Assembly (NCBI GenBank): GCA_020846935.1
Contig: JADLCY010000006.1
Location: 186,001-250,000, forward strand
Direction of reading: 5' to 3'
DNA length: 64,000 nucleotides
Origin: Gemmatimonadaceae bacterium
Lineage (GTDB): Bacteria > Gemmatimonadota > Gemmatimonadetes > Gemmatimonadales > Gemmatimonadaceae
Part shown: positions 55,300-64,000 of the stretch, piece by piece
Position numbering within the stretch: the first letter of the stretch is position 1
Layout: each line of letters starts with the position of its first letter
Notes under the pieces: model-generated
Databases searched by the model: none
What the model was told of the DNA's origin: nothing
Seen by the model: the letters and a program-made list of their open reading frames with translations, nothing else
Translations under genes and position numbers: made by a program

Positions 55300-55326
55300 A
55301 GGGGAGCGCGCTGAGCGCTCCCCTTT
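55300..55326 (+). terminator. Intrinsic terminator of the ribosomal alpha operon
   Basis: GGGGAGCGC (55300-55308) pairs with GCGCTCCCC (55314-55322) around a GCTGA loop; TTTTCGTT follows. Confidence 0.88.
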
Positions 55327-55345
55327 TCGTTGCCCCCACCATGTC

Positions 55346-56299
55346 GTGACGACTGCCCTCATCACCGGCGTGACCGGCCAGGACGGCCGGTATCTCGCAG
55401 ACGCGCTGGTCACGCGCGGCTATCGGGTGGTCGGTGTGGCACGCCGTGTTCCCCGCGATCCGCTTCCGCCGCAGGTCGACCTGCGGTCCATGGACGTCAG
55501 CGATGAGCAAGCCCTGACCGCGCTGCTGCAGGAGGCGCGCCCCGACGAGATCTATCACCTGGCCGCCGAGACGTCGGTCGAGCGCTCGTGGGACGATCCC
55601 GCGTCGGCGCGCGCGAGTGCACAGGCGGGCGTCACCGGATTGCTCGAACAGGCGCGATGCTGGGCACCGGCGAGCCGCATCTTCGTTGCCACATCGAGCG
55701 AGATCTTCAGCGGCGCGACCGAAACGCCGCAAGACGAGCAGACGCCGCTGGCGCCGGGCAGCCCCTACGGGGAGGGCAAGGCCGCGGTGCTGGCGGCGGT
55801 TCGTCGTGCGCGGGCCGAGTTCGGTCAGCACGTGAGCGCCGGGATTCTCTACACCCACGAGAGCCCACGGCGACCGCCGAGGTTCCTGGCGCGCAAGGTC
55901 ACCCAGGCCGTCGCCAGCATCGCGGCCGGGCGTGCGCGCGAGCTGCGACTCGGAAACCTCGAGGCGCGCCGCGACTGGGGCTTTGCGGGGGACTATGTGG
56001 ATGCCATGTGGCGCATGTTGCAGGCGCCCTCGCCCGACGACTACGTGATCGGTACCGGGGTGACGCGACGGGTGGTCGAGTTGTGCGACGTCGCCTTCGG
56101 GCGTGTGGGGCTGGACTATCGGGAGTACGTGGTGTCTGATCCGACGCTCTTCCGGCCGGTGGACTCGGCGACGCTCGTCGCCAACCCGGCGCGGGCGCGT
56201 CGGCAGTTGGGCTGGGCGGCGACGACGAGTTTCGAGGACATGATCGGCGCCATGGTGGACGCGGACCTCCGCGGGGGGGCGGAGCTCGGTAGTACCTGA
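55346..56299 (+). CDS. gmd: GDP-mannose 4,6-dehydratase-like NAD-dependent sugar epimerase/dehydratase
   Basis: This 317-residue protein starts at GTG 55346. It has the SDR nucleotide loop GVTGQDGRYLADAL and the GMD-specific GQDG, YHLAAETSVERSW, the SSSEIF-like VATSSEIFSGA, the catalytic PYGEGKAAV (Tyr-x3-Lys), HESPRRPPRFLARKV and GNLEARRDWGFAGDYVDAMW. The last two motifs are diagnostic of GMD, which makes GDP-4-keto-6-deoxymannose for fucose, rhamnose or related sugars. It is shorter than E. coli Gmd (about 370). Closely related GDP-sugar dehydratases such as Rmd are an alternative. Confidence 0.85.
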   Translation: MTTALITGVTGQDGRYLADALVTRGYRVVGVARRVPRDPLPPQVDLRSMDVSDEQALTALLQEARPDEIYHLAAETSVERSWDDPASARASAQAGVTGLLEQARCWAPASRIFVATSSEIFSGATETPQDEQTPLAPGSPYGEGKAAVLAAVRRARAEFGQHVSAGILYTHESPRRPPRFLARKVTQAVASIAAGRARELRLGNLEARRDWGFAGDYVDAMWRMLQAPSPDDYVIGTGVTRRVVELCDVAFGRVGLDYREYVVSDPTLFRPVDSATLVANPARARRQLGWAATTSFEDMIGAMVDADLRGGAELGST

Positions 56300-56418
56300 A
56301 GTCCACTTGCCAGCTTGCGGATTGTCCCTGTCCCTGGGGCCACTGCAAAGAGAACCTCGAAGAACCGACGACCACCGGGCGGCAACACCGTCGGGCAGTG
56401 AAGGTGGCACTCCGGTGC

Positions 56419-56424
56419 TATTTT
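56419..56424 (+). promoter_or_regulatory. Possible -10 element TATTTT before carB
   Basis: TATTTT lies 80 bases before the carB start. No TTG -35 is visible at 17 bases. Confidence 0.3.
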
Positions 56425-56504
56425 TCGAGGCTCTTTCGGAAGGCTGAGTGCTGGCGCACACAGCGCCCGTACTCGTGAACCGCCCTTCGCCCGCCTGTCC
56501 ACGC

Positions 56505-59500
56505 ATGCCTCGTCGCGCTGACCTGCACCGCATCCTCGTCATCGGCTCCGGCCCCATCGTCATCGGGCAGGCCGCGGAGTTCGACTACTCGGGCACCCAG
56601 GCGGCCAGGGCGCTCAAGGAGGACGGGTACGAGGTCATCCTGGTGAACTCGAACCCGGCGACGATCATGACGGATCCCGAGATCGCGCACCGCACCTACG
56701 TGGAGCCGGTGACGCCGGAGTTCGTCGAGCTGGTCATCGAGAAGGAGCGCCCCGATGCGCTGTTGCCCACGATGGGCGGGCAGACCGCACTCAACGTGGC
56801 GATGAAGCTGTCCGAGCGCGGCGTGCTGGCGAAGTACGGGGTCGAGCTGATCGGGGCGAAGGCGCGCGCGATCAAGATGGCGGAGGATCGCCAGGAGTTC
56901 GGCGATGCGATGCTGCGCATCGGGCTCAAGTGCCCGGAGGGGAAGATCGCGACGACCTGGGAGGAGGCGCTCGAGATCGCGGAGTTTACGGGGTATCCGG
57001 CGATCATCCGGCCGGCGTTCACCCTCGGCGGCAGCGGTGGCGGGATCGCGTACAATCGCGAGGAGTACGAGACGATCGTGCGCGGCGGGCTCGCGGCGTC
57101 GCCGGTGTCGCAGGTGCTCATCGAGCGCTCGTTGCTGGGCTGGAAGGAGTTCGAGCTGGAGGTGATGCGCGATTACGCCGACAACGTGGTCATCGTCTGC
57201 TCGATCGAGAACATCGACCCGATGGGCGTGCACACCGGCGACTCCATCACCGTGGCGCCGGCGATGACGCTCACCGATCGCGAGTATCAGGTGATGCGGG
57301 ATGCCGCGTGTGCCGTGATCCGCGAGATCGGCGTCGAAGCCGGTGGGTGCAACATCCAGTTTGCCGTCAATCCGTCCAACGGGGAGATGGTCGTGATCGA
57401 GATGAACCCCAGGGTTTCGCGCTCGTCTGCGCTGGCCTCGAAGGCGACGGGGTTCCCGATCGCGAAGATCGGCACCAAGCTCGCCGTGGGGTATCGGCTC
57501 GACGAGATCCCCAACGACATCACGAAGACGACGCCAGCCTCGTTCGAGCCGGTCCTCGACTACGTGGTGGTGAAGTGCCCGCGGTTCGCCTTCGAGAAGT
57601 TTGCCAACGTGAGCCCACAGCTCACCACGCAGATGAAGTCCGTCGGAGAATCGATGGCGATCGGCCGCACGTTCAAGGAGGCGTTCCAGAAGGGGCTCCG
57701 CGCGCTCGAGACCGGTCGGACGGGCTGGACGGTGGGGGCGCGCCCCCAGGACGACCGGCTGCCTGACGAGTCGCTGGTGGCGCTCCGGGCCGCGCTGCGA
57801 CAACCGACGCCGGAGCGGATCTTCCAGATCAAGCGTGCGCTGCTGGCGGGCATGACCATCGCCGAGATCCACGAACTGTCGGCGGTGGACCCGTGGTTCC
57901 TGCAGCAGATGCAGGAGCTGATCGAGGCCGAGTCGTGGTACGCCGGCCTGTCGGCAGTCTCGGCGGATGAGGTTCGCGAGATGAAGCGCCTGGGCTTCTC
58001 CGATCGACAGCTTGGCGCGCTGCGCAGCGAGAGCGAAGACGAGGTGCGTGCGCGCCGATGGGCGCTCGGGGTACGTCCGTCGTACAAGATGGTCGATACC
58101 TGCGCCGGCGAGTTCCCGTCGGAGACGCCCTACCTCTATTCGTCGTACGACGGAGAGAGCGAAGCGCCGCGCACAGGTCGTCGTTCGGTGATCATCCTCG
58201 GCTCGGGCCCAAACCGGATCGGGCAGGGCGTCGAGTTCGACTACATGTGCGTGCGCGCGGTCATGGCGCTCAGGGAACAGGGCATCGAGGCGATCATGAT
58301 CAACTCGAATCCGGAGACCGTTTCCACCGACTACGACACCTCGGACAAGTTGTATTTCGAGCCGCTGACGCTCGAGGACGTGCTCGAGATCGTGCAGCGC
58401 GAGCAGCCCATCGGCGTGATCGTGCAGCTCGGCGGCCAGACGCCGCTCAAGCTCACGCGCGGGCTGGCGGCGGCCGGCGTTCCCATCCTGGGCACTCCGC
58501 CCGACGCGATCGACGTTGCCGAGGATCGCCAGCGCTTCGATGCCATCGCGAGGCAACTCGGCATTCAGCAGCCGGCGAACGGCACGGCCACCAGCGTCGA
58601 CGAGGCAGCGCGCATTGCCGGTGCCATCGGCTATCCGGTACTCGTGCGTCCCTCGTACGTGCTGGGCGGCCGCGCCATGCAGATCGTGTATGACGATGCC
58701 TCGATGCGCGACTACTTCGAGACCGCGGCCCGGGTGAGCGAAGACCGCCCCGTTCTCATCGATCGGTTCCTCGAGGACGCCTACGAGGCCGATGTCGACG
58801 CGATCAGCGACGGTTCGTCGGTCGTGATCGGTGGCGTCATGCAGCACATCGAGGATGCGGGAATCCACTCGGGTGACTCGGCCTGCGTGTTGCCGCCGTA
58901 TCTCATTCGCGACGCGCAGATCGACGCGATGAAGGTGCACACCATCGCCCTGGCAAAGGCCCTCGGTGTGGTGGGGCTCATCAACGTGCAGTTTGCCGTG
59001 AAGGACGGCGTGGTATACGTCCTCGAGGTAAACCCGCGTGGTTCTCGCACGATTCCGTTCGTGTCCAAGGCGATCGGCGTGCCGCTGGCCTCCGTCGCGA
59101 CGCGGTGCATGATTGGGCAGACGCTGGCCGAGATCGGGTTCACGCAGGAGGTGGTGCCACCCTACGTGTCGGTGAAGGAGGCGGTGTTCCCCTTCACGAA
59201 GTTCCCGGCGTTCGACCCGATCCTCGGCCCGGAGATGCGATCCACGGGCGAGGTGATGGGGATCGCGGACTCCTTTGGAAGCGCGTACGCCAAGGCGCAG
59301 CTTGCGGCCGACAACGCCCTGCCGCGCGCTGGCGCGATCTTCGTCACGGTGAACGACCACGACAAACCGGCCGTGACGCCGATCGCGCGCCGGTTCCATG
59401 AGATGGGATTCGTGCTCTACTCCACCGACGGCACGGCCCGCTACCTGAAGGGGCTCGGCGTGCCAACCCGCACCGTGCGGAAGCTGCACGAAGGGCGGCC

Positions 59501-59753
59501 GAATGGCGTGGACCTCATGCTCAATGGCGAGGTCGGACTGCTGATCAACACGCCACTGGGCAAACACGCGCAGGCCGACGATTATCGGTTGCGTCAAACG
59601 GCCATCGCGCAGAAGGTCTCGTACACCACGACGCTGTCGGCGGCCGCGGCGGCGTGTGATGCCATTCTCGCGTTGCGTTCGCGCACGCCAACGGTGCGCT
59701 CGCTGCAGGAGTGGCATGAGGTGCTGGCGATGGAGACGGGAGTCGGCAGCTGA
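56505..59753 (+). CDS. carB: Carbamoyl-phosphate synthase large subunit
   Basis: This 1082-residue protein starts at ATG 56505, where the text ([20 protein letters not shown]) aligns with the start of E. coli CarB; a GTG at 56448 would add 19 residues of poor sequence. Two tandem ATP-grasp halves are present: [20 protein letters not shown] and, in the second half, [20 protein letters not shown], with VEVNPR-like signatures ([38 protein letters not shown]). A C-terminal MGS-like allosteric domain follows ([18 protein letters not shown]). It makes carbamoyl phosphate for pyrimidine and arginine synthesis. The small subunit (carA) is not in the window. Confidence 0.97.
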   Translation: MPRRADLHRILVIGSGPIVIGQAAEFDYSGTQAARALKEDGYEVILVNSNPATIMTDPEIAHRTYVEPVTPEFVELVIEKERPDALLPTMGGQTALNVAMKLSERGVLAKYGVELIGAKARAIKMAEDRQEFGDAMLRIGLKCPEGKIATTWEEALEIAEFTGYPAIIRPAFTLGGSGGGIAYNREEYETIVRGGLAASPVSQVLIERSLLGWKEFELEVMRDYADNVVIVCSIENIDPMGVHTGDSITVAPAMTLTDREYQVMRDAACAVIREIGVEAGGCNIQFAVNPSNGEMVVIEMNPRVSRSSALASKATGFPIAKIGTKLAVGYRLDEIPNDITKTTPASFEPVLDYVVVKCPRFAFEKFANVSPQLTTQMKSVGESMAIGRTFKEAFQKGLRALETGRTGWTVGARPQDDRLPDESLVALRAALRQPTPERIFQIKRALLAGMTIAEIHELSAVDPWFLQQMQELIEAESWYAGLSAVSADEVREMKRLGFSDRQLGALRSESEDEVRARRWALGVRPSYKMVDTCAGEFPSETPYLYSSYDGESEAPRTGRRSVIILGSGPNRIGQGVEFDYMCVRAVMALREQGIEAIMINSNPETVSTDYDTSDKLYFEPLTLEDVLEIVQREQPIGVIVQLGGQTPLKLTRGLAAAGVPILGTPPDAIDVAEDRQRFDAIARQLGIQQPANGTATSVDEAARIAGAIGYPVLVRPSYVLGGRAMQIVYDDASMRDYFETAARVSEDRPVLIDRFLEDAYEADVDAISDGSSVVIGGVMQHIEDAGIHSGDSACVLPPYLIRDAQIDAMKVHTIALAKALGVVGLINVQFAVKDGVVYVLEVNPRGSRTIPFVSKAIGVPLASVATRCMIGQTLAEIGFTQEVVPPYVSVKEAVFPFTKFPAFDPILGPEMRSTGEVMGIADSFGSAYAKAQLAADNALPRAGAIFVTVNDHDKPAVTPIARRFHEMGFVLYSTDGTARYLKGLGVPTRTVRKLHEGRPNGVDLMLNGEVGLLINTPLGKHAQADDYRLRQTAIAQKVSYTTTLSAAAAACDAILALRSRTPTVRSLQEWHEVLAMETGVGS

Positions 59754-60340
59754 TGTCGCGGTTCATCCATGAGTCGGCGTACGTGGACGACGGGGCCGTC
59801 GTGGGTGAGGGCACCCGGATCTGGCATTTCTGCCACGTGATGCCCGGGGCGGTCATCGGCGAGCGGTCGAGCCTCGGCCAGAACGTCGTGGTCATGCCGG
59901 GAACGCGCATCGGGAACAACGTGAAGATCCAGAACAACGTCTCGATCTACGAGGGAGTGGAGCTCGAGGACGACGTGTTCTGCGGGCCGTCGATGGTGTT
60001 CACGAATGTGGTGAACCCGCGGAGCCACGTGTCGCGCAAGGCCGAGTATCGCCGGACGCTCGTCAGGCAGGGCGCGTCGATCGGCGCCAACGCAACGATC
60101 GTGTGCGGCGTGGAGCTGGGGCGATATGCGTTCGTGGGAGCCGGGGCGGTGGTGACCGGCGACGTGAAGGCCTACGCGCTGATGGTTGGCGTGCCGGCGC
60201 GACAGGTCGGATGGATGTGCCATTGCGGGGAGAAGCTGGCCGGCACCGACGTGGTCGACGGCGCGCGCCTCGCGTGCGGCGTGTGTGGCAGCACGTACCG
60301 AATGACGGGAGAGACCCTCGAGCCCGAAGGTGAGCGATGA
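59753..60340 (+). CDS. wbpD: Hexapeptide-repeat N-acetyltransferase (WbpD/WlbB-like)
   Basis: This 195-residue protein has left-handed beta-helix repeats ([57 protein letters not shown]), with the catalytic region [20 protein letters not shown] typical of UDP-2-acetamido-3-amino-2,3-dideoxyglucuronate N-acetyltransferases. A C-terminal cysteine motif ([17 protein letters not shown]) resembles a zinc ribbon and is longer than in many homologues. Its ATG shares a base with the carB stop. It would acetylate the 3-amino group. Confidence 0.9.
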   Translation: MSRFIHESAYVDDGAVVGEGTRIWHFCHVMPGAVIGERSSLGQNVVVMPGTRIGNNVKIQNNVSIYEGVELEDDVFCGPSMVFTNVVNPRSHVSRKAEYRRTLVRQGASIGANATIVCGVELGRYAFVGAGAVVTGDVKAYALMVGVPARQVGWMCHCGEKLAGTDVVDGARLACGVCGSTYRMTGETLEPEGER

Positions 60341-61380
60341 GCGCAACGCGGTTCCGGATCGCGGTCGTTGGCTGCGGTCGCATCAGTCGCAATCACTTCG
60401 ACGCGATCGCACGCATTCCCGACCTGGAACTCGTGGCCGTGTGCGATACGGTCGAGGCCCGCGCCGAGGAGGCCGGCCGCGCGCAGCGCGTGCCGTGGTT
60501 CGCGTCCATGTCGAAGATGCTCGAGGCCGTGCCCGCGGACGTCGTCGCGATCTGCACCCCGTCCGGCCTGCATCCGTCGCACGGCATCGTGGCCGCGAAG
60601 GCCGGGAAGCACGTCATCTGCGAAAAGCCGATGGCAATCTCGCTGACGACGGCCGACGAACTCGTACAGGCGTGCGACGATGCCGGCGTGCACCTGTTCG
60701 TGGTCAAGCAGAACCGGCTCAACCCACCCATCCAGATGTTGAAGCGCGCCCTGGACAAGGGGCGCTTCGGCCGGCTGTACATGGTCAACACCACGGTGCG
60801 CTGGACGCGTCCGCAGGAGTACTACGATCAGGCGCCGTGGCGCGGGACATGGGAGTTCGACGGCGGTGCGTTCATGAACCAGGCCTCGCACTATGTCGAT
60901 CTGGTGCAGTGGCTGATGGGTCCCGTGGAGTCCGTGATGGCCAAGACGGCCACGCTCGCGCGCCGCATCGAAGCAGAAGACTCCGGCATTGCCGTGCTCA
61001 AGTTCCGCAGCGGAGCGTTGGGCGTGATCGAGGTGACCATGTTGACCTACCCACGCAACCTCGAGGGCTCCATCACGCTGCTCGGTGAACACGGCACCGT
61101 GAAGATCGGGGGCACGGCGGTGAACAAGGTGGAGACCTGGCAGTTTGCCGACTATGACGACGATGACAAGCTGGTGGAGTCGGCGAGCTACGTGCCCCCG
61201 AACGTGTACGGTCATGGGCACGAGGGGTACTATCGCAATGTGATCGCGGTGCTCCGCGGCCAGGCGCAGCCGGAGACCGACGGTCGCGCCGGTCGCAAAT
61301 CGCTCGAACTCATCCTCGGGATCTATGAATCGGCGCGCACCGGACACGAGGTGCCGCTGCCGCTGCGGGCCAAGGTGTAG
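60337..61380 (+). CDS. wbpB: Gfo/Idh/MocA-family oxidoreductase (WbpB/WlbA-like)
   Basis: This 347-residue protein overlaps wbpD by 4 bases. The NAD loop is [19 protein letters not shown], the substrate-binding lysine lies in CEKPMAISL, and [15 protein letters not shown] matches the group acting on UDP-GlcNAcA. It oxidises C3 of UDP-N-acetylglucosaminuronate to the 3-keto sugar, the substrate of the aminotransferase encoded next. Confidence 0.9.
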   Translation: MSATRFRIAVVGCGRISRNHFDAIARIPDLELVAVCDTVEARAEEAGRAQRVPWFASMSKMLEAVPADVVAICTPSGLHPSHGIVAAKAGKHVICEKPMAISLTTADELVQACDDAGVHLFVVKQNRLNPPIQMLKRALDKGRFGRLYMVNTTVRWTRPQEYYDQAPWRGTWEFDGGAFMNQASHYVDLVQWLMGPVESVMAKTATLARRIEAEDSGIAVLKFRSGALGVIEVTMLTYPRNLEGSITLLGEHGTVKIGGTAVNKVETWQFADYDDDDKLVESASYVPPNVYGHGHEGYYRNVIAVLRGQAQPETDGRAGRKSLELILGIYESARTGHEVPLPLRAKV

Positions 61381-61425
61381 GCCGCCCGCCCTTTCGACAC
61401 GCTCGCTTTCCACGGACACCCACCG

Positions 61426-62538
61426 ATGCCTGTTCCTCTGCTGGACCTGAAGGCGCAGCACGCCACGATCCGCGACGACGTGGTGGCCGCCATGATGCGC
61501 GTCGTCGATGATCAGCTCTTCATTCTTGGCGAACCCGTCGAGCGGCTCGAGCGCATGGTGGCCGAGCTGTCGCATGCAAAGCACGCCATTGGCTGCGCCA
61601 ACGGCACGGACGCGATTCTGCTCGCCATGCGTGCGCTGGACATCGGGCGTGGCGACGAGGTCATCACGACGCCGTTCACCTTCTTCGCCACTGCAGGCAC
61701 GATCCACAACGTCGGGGCCACGCCGGTCTTTGCCGACATCGAGCCGGACACGTTCAACATCTCACCGGCAGCCGCTGCGTCAGCGATCACCTCGAAGACG
61801 CGCGCCGTGATTCCCGTCGATCTCTTCGGTCAGATCGCGGCGATCGAAGACGTGGCCCTGCGCTTCAAGGGCATCCCGGTCATCGAGGATGCGGCGCAGT
61901 CCATCGGTGCGTCGCGCATGATCGATGGCGTCAAGCGGATGGCGGGCGAAGCATGCACCATCGGGACGTTTTCGTTCTTCCCGTCGAAGAACCTCGGGGG
62001 ATACGGCGACGGCGGGATGATGGTCACGCAGGACGATGGCATCGCGACGCGGCTGCGTCGCCTTCGCGTGCATGGTGGAGCGAAGGTCTACTTCCACGAC
62101 GAGGTGGGCTACAATTCGCGGCTCGACGCGCTGCAGGCCGCCGTGCTTGCCGCCAAGCTGCCGCACCTGTCGCACTGGAGTGCAGGGCGTCGCGCGAACG
62201 CCGCCTACTATTCGTCGAACCTCGCTGATGTTCCGGGGATCCGCACGCCGGTCGTCGACCCGGCCAACGAATCCATCTTCAATCAGTACACGATTCGCGC
62301 CGAACGTCGGGACGAGTTGCAGGCGCACCTCAAGGCCAGGGGGATCGGCACGTCCATCTACTACCCCCTGCCGCTGCACCTCCAGCCCTGCTTCGCCTAT
62401 CTCGGCCTGAAGGAGGGTCAGTTTCCGGAGTCGGAGCGCGCCTCCAGGGAGGTGCTCTCCCTGCCGATTTACCCGGAGCTGACCTCGGCCCAGCTCGATG
62501 AGGTCGTGGGCACGGTTCGTGCCTTCTACGGGCGCTGA
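61426..62538 (+). CDS. wbpE: DegT/DnrJ/EryC1-family sugar aminotransferase (WbpE-like)
   Basis: This 370-residue PLP enzyme begins PVPLLDLKAQHATIRDDV, has VTPFTFFATAGTI-like cofactor loops (TTPFTFFATAGTIHN), IPVIEDAAQSIGAS and the PLP lysine in FSFFPSKNLGGYGDGG. It would transfer an amino group to C3 of the keto-sugar made by the WbpB homologue. It lies 45 bases after wbpB. Confidence 0.92.
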   Translation: MPVPLLDLKAQHATIRDDVVAAMMRVVDDQLFILGEPVERLERMVAELSHAKHAIGCANGTDAILLAMRALDIGRGDEVITTPFTFFATAGTIHNVGATPVFADIEPDTFNISPAAAASAITSKTRAVIPVDLFGQIAAIEDVALRFKGIPVIEDAAQSIGASRMIDGVKRMAGEACTIGTFSFFPSKNLGGYGDGGMMVTQDDGIATRLRRLRVHGGAKVYFHDEVGYNSRLDALQAAVLAAKLPHLSHWSAGRRANAAYYSSNLADVPGIRTPVVDPANESIFNQYTIRAERRDELQAHLKARGIGTSIYYPLPLHLQPCFAYLGLKEGQFPESERASREVLSLPIYPELTSAQLDEVVGTVRAFYGR

Positions 62539-62578
62539 CCGCGCCCCCACGTGACCGGATTCCCGGTTCCCTAACTGC

Positions 62579-63895
62579 ATGAAAGAACAGCTACTCGCCA
62601 GGATCAAGGACCGGACGGCCGTGGTGGGGGTCGTTGGGCTGGGGTACGTGGGCCTGCCCCTGGCCATGGAGTTCGCGAAGGCCGGTTTCACGGTCATCGG
62701 ATACGACGTCTCGCAGCGCACGGTCGATGCCCTGATGACGGGTGCATCGCACATCCAGGATGTGCCCGACGAGGCGGTGGCGGCGCAGGTCAAAGCCGGT
62801 CGCTTCGTGGCGACGACCGTCGAGTCGCAGTTGCGCGGCTGCGATGCGATTTCCATCGCCGTGCCGACGCCGTTGTCGAAGAGCCGCGATCCGGACATGA
62901 GCTACGTCGAGGCGGCGACGCTGGCGATCGCACGAAACGCCCGGGCCGGGATGCTGGTGGTGCTGGAGAGCACCACGTATCCGGGGACCACTCGTGAGGT
63001 GCTGCAGCCACGCATCGAGGAACTGGGGCTGGTGGTCGGTCAGGATGTCTTTCTGGCCTTTTCGCCCGAGCGGGTCGATCCCGGCAATCCGACCTGGCAC
63101 ACGAAGAACACGCCGAAGGTCGTTGGTGGCGTCACGGCGTCCTGCACCGAAGTGGCGGCGGCGTTCTACTCCGCATGCATCGACACGGTCGTCCCCGTCG
63201 CGAGCGCCGAGGTGGCCGAACTGGTCAAGCTGATGGAGAACACCTTTCGCGCCGTGAACATCGGCCTCGTGAACGAGATGGCGGTGGTCTGCGACAAGCT
63301 GGGCGTGAACGTCTGGGAAGTGATCAACGCGGCGGCGACCAAGCCGTTTGGCTACATGAAGTTCACGCCGGGGCCTGGCATCGGTGGACACTGCATTCCG
63401 CTCGACCCGCTGTATCTCGCGTGGAAGATGCGGACGCTGAACTATCGCACGCGCTTCATCGATCTGGCGAGCGACATCAACTCGGAAATGCCGGAGTACG
63501 TGGTCCGCAAGGTGGCCCGCGCGCTCAACGACGATCGGAAGTCGGTGCGGGGAGCACGGGTGCTCATCCTCGGGGTGGCCTACAAGAAGGACATCGACGA
63601 CATGCGCGAGAGCCCGGCGCTCGAGGTCATGCGCCTGCTGTCGGAGCGTGGCGCCCAGGTGGACTATCACGATCCGTGGGTACCGAGCTTCCGCGAACAC
63701 GGCGTGACGCACACGGGCGTTGCGCTGACCGTCGAGCGACTGGCGCAGACGGATGCGGTGGTGATCGTGACGGATCACAGCAACGTGGACTATCAGGTAA
63801 TTGCGGATCACGCGCCGCTCGTCATGGACGCACGAAACGCGATGACGAGGGCCCGGCCCTCGCGGGCGCGCGTGGTGCCACTGTCGGCGCCGTGA
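62579..63895 (+). CDS. wbpA: UDP-N-acetylglucosamine 6-dehydrogenase (WbpA-like)
   Basis: This 438-residue protein has the NAD motif VGVVGLGYVGLPLAMEFAKA, SVPTPL-like IAVPTPLSKSRDPD, LESTTYPGTTREVL, EKHA-type Lys in VKLMENTFRAVNIGL, and the catalytic Cys in GPGIGGHCIPLDPLYLAWK. The IPLDP form marks the WbpA/TuaD-like branch acting on UDP-GlcNAc. It oxidises the C6 hydroxyl to the uronate, the first step for the wbpB, wbpE and wbpD products. The core CCTAAC lies 4 bases upstream of the ATG. Confidence 0.9.
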   Translation: MKEQLLARIKDRTAVVGVVGLGYVGLPLAMEFAKAGFTVIGYDVSQRTVDALMTGASHIQDVPDEAVAAQVKAGRFVATTVESQLRGCDAISIAVPTPLSKSRDPDMSYVEAATLAIARNARAGMLVVLESTTYPGTTREVLQPRIEELGLVVGQDVFLAFSPERVDPGNPTWHTKNTPKVVGGVTASCTEVAAAFYSACIDTVVPVASAEVAELVKLMENTFRAVNIGLVNEMAVVCDKLGVNVWEVINAAATKPFGYMKFTPGPGIGGHCIPLDPLYLAWKMRTLNYRTRFIDLASDINSEMPEYVVRKVARALNDDRKSVRGARVLILGVAYKKDIDDMRESPALEVMRLLSERGAQVDYHDPWVPSFREHGVTHTGVALTVERLAQTDAVVIVTDHSNVDYQVIADHAPLVMDARNAMTRARPSRARVVPLSAP

Positions 63896-63941
63896 GTCGA
63901 GACCGAACGAGCTACCGAGGAAACGGGAGACACGCGAAGCG

Positions 63942-64000
63942 ATGAAGATCACTGTGGTGGGAACGGGCTACGTCGGCCTCGTGGTGGGCGCCTGCCTTGC
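63942..64000 (+). CDS. UDP-glucose 6-dehydrogenase, N-terminal fragment (runs off the window)
   Basis: From ATG 63942 the frame reads MKITVVGTGYVGLVVGACL to the window end. This is the standard start of UDP-glucose/GDP-mannose dehydrogenases of the Ugd class, with the NAD loop GTGYVGLV. It would be a second nucleotide-sugar dehydrogenase next to WbpA, which uses a different substrate. Confidence 0.82.
   Translation, partial: MKITVVGTGYVGLVVGACL

Noticed and set aside
56418-59717. Open frame of about 1,100 codons on the strand opposite carB
   Set aside because: It mirrors the codon positions of carB, has the composition of a high-GC antisense shadow and shows no domain.

Overview
The window is a G+C-rich (about two thirds by eye), densely packed bacterial chromosome segment. 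Genes often overlap by 4 bases (ATGA or GTGA), and GTG and TTG starts are common. A TonB/ExbB/ExbD cluster and many lipobox lipoproteins indicate a diderm. The secreted 6-bladed beta-propeller protein, the divergent H+-pyrophosphatase with a signal peptide, and the general gene content suggest Gemmatimonadota or a close relative. The phylum is an inference and no marker here was tested. I see no prophage, insertion sequence, integrase or CRISPR array.

Layout. 1-4.2 kb: carbohydrate ABC transporter (ATPase end, lipoprotein binding protein, two permeases). 4.3-8.5 kb: a coupled NtrB-like kinase, a stand-alone Fis DNA-binding protein and an OmpR-type regulator, then a HAMP-type sensor kinase behind two overlapping hairpins. 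8.7-12.3 kb: TonB, ExbB, two ExbD and a second TonB-like protein. 12.5-18.1 kb: proton-pumping pyrophosphatase, amino-acid permease, dicarboxylate symporter. 18.3-20.4 kb: tandem-GNAT protein and a YceH-nitroreductase fusion. 20.5-21.5 kb (minus): P-loop NTPase fused to a deoxycytidylate deaminase. 21.8-24.1 kb: a decayed DsbA-like gene coupled to a beta-propeller protein and a cupin protein. 24.1-31.1 kb (minus): DedA, then an amino-sugar module (BadF-type kinase, sodium symporter, NagB fused to a PIG-L deacetylase) behind an ErpA/IscA-like gene, then a serine hydrolase.

31.4-33.9 kb: a CDP-alcohol phosphatidyltransferase next to inositol-phosphate synthase, an apparent inositol-phospholipid pair. 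33.9-39.0 kb: 2-oxoacid dehydrogenase E1-alpha, E1-beta and E2 interleaved with small unknown proteins. 39.0-42.5 kb: PHP phosphoesterase, an SDR, thioredoxin reductase, MBL hydrolase. 42.6-48.5 kb: a lipoprotein, aspartase, an Rrf2 regulator, tRNA-Leu(CAG) and a membrane sulfatase/LTA-synthase-like protein. 48.5-51.8 kb: smpB, amidase, pyrD, pyrF. 52-55.3 kb: rpmJ-rpsM-rpsK-rpsD-rpoA-rplQ-rpmB, ending in a strong terminator. 55.3-64 kb: a Gmd-like epimerase, carB, then a surface-polysaccharide operon (wbpD, wbpB, wbpE, wbpA homologues) predicted to make UDP-2,3-diacetamido-2,3-dideoxyglucuronate, and the start of a second UDP-sugar dehydrogenase.

Five promoters share the form TTGnnn, exactly 17 bases, TAnnnT; two genes look leaderless. 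A 9-base word, GCGTTAGGC, recurs across the window and accounts for most TTA leucine codons. The strongest leads for something not well described are this word, the NTPase-deaminase fusion, the overlapping hairpins at 6.77 kb, the kinase/Fis/OmpR trio and the YceH-nitroreductase fusion.
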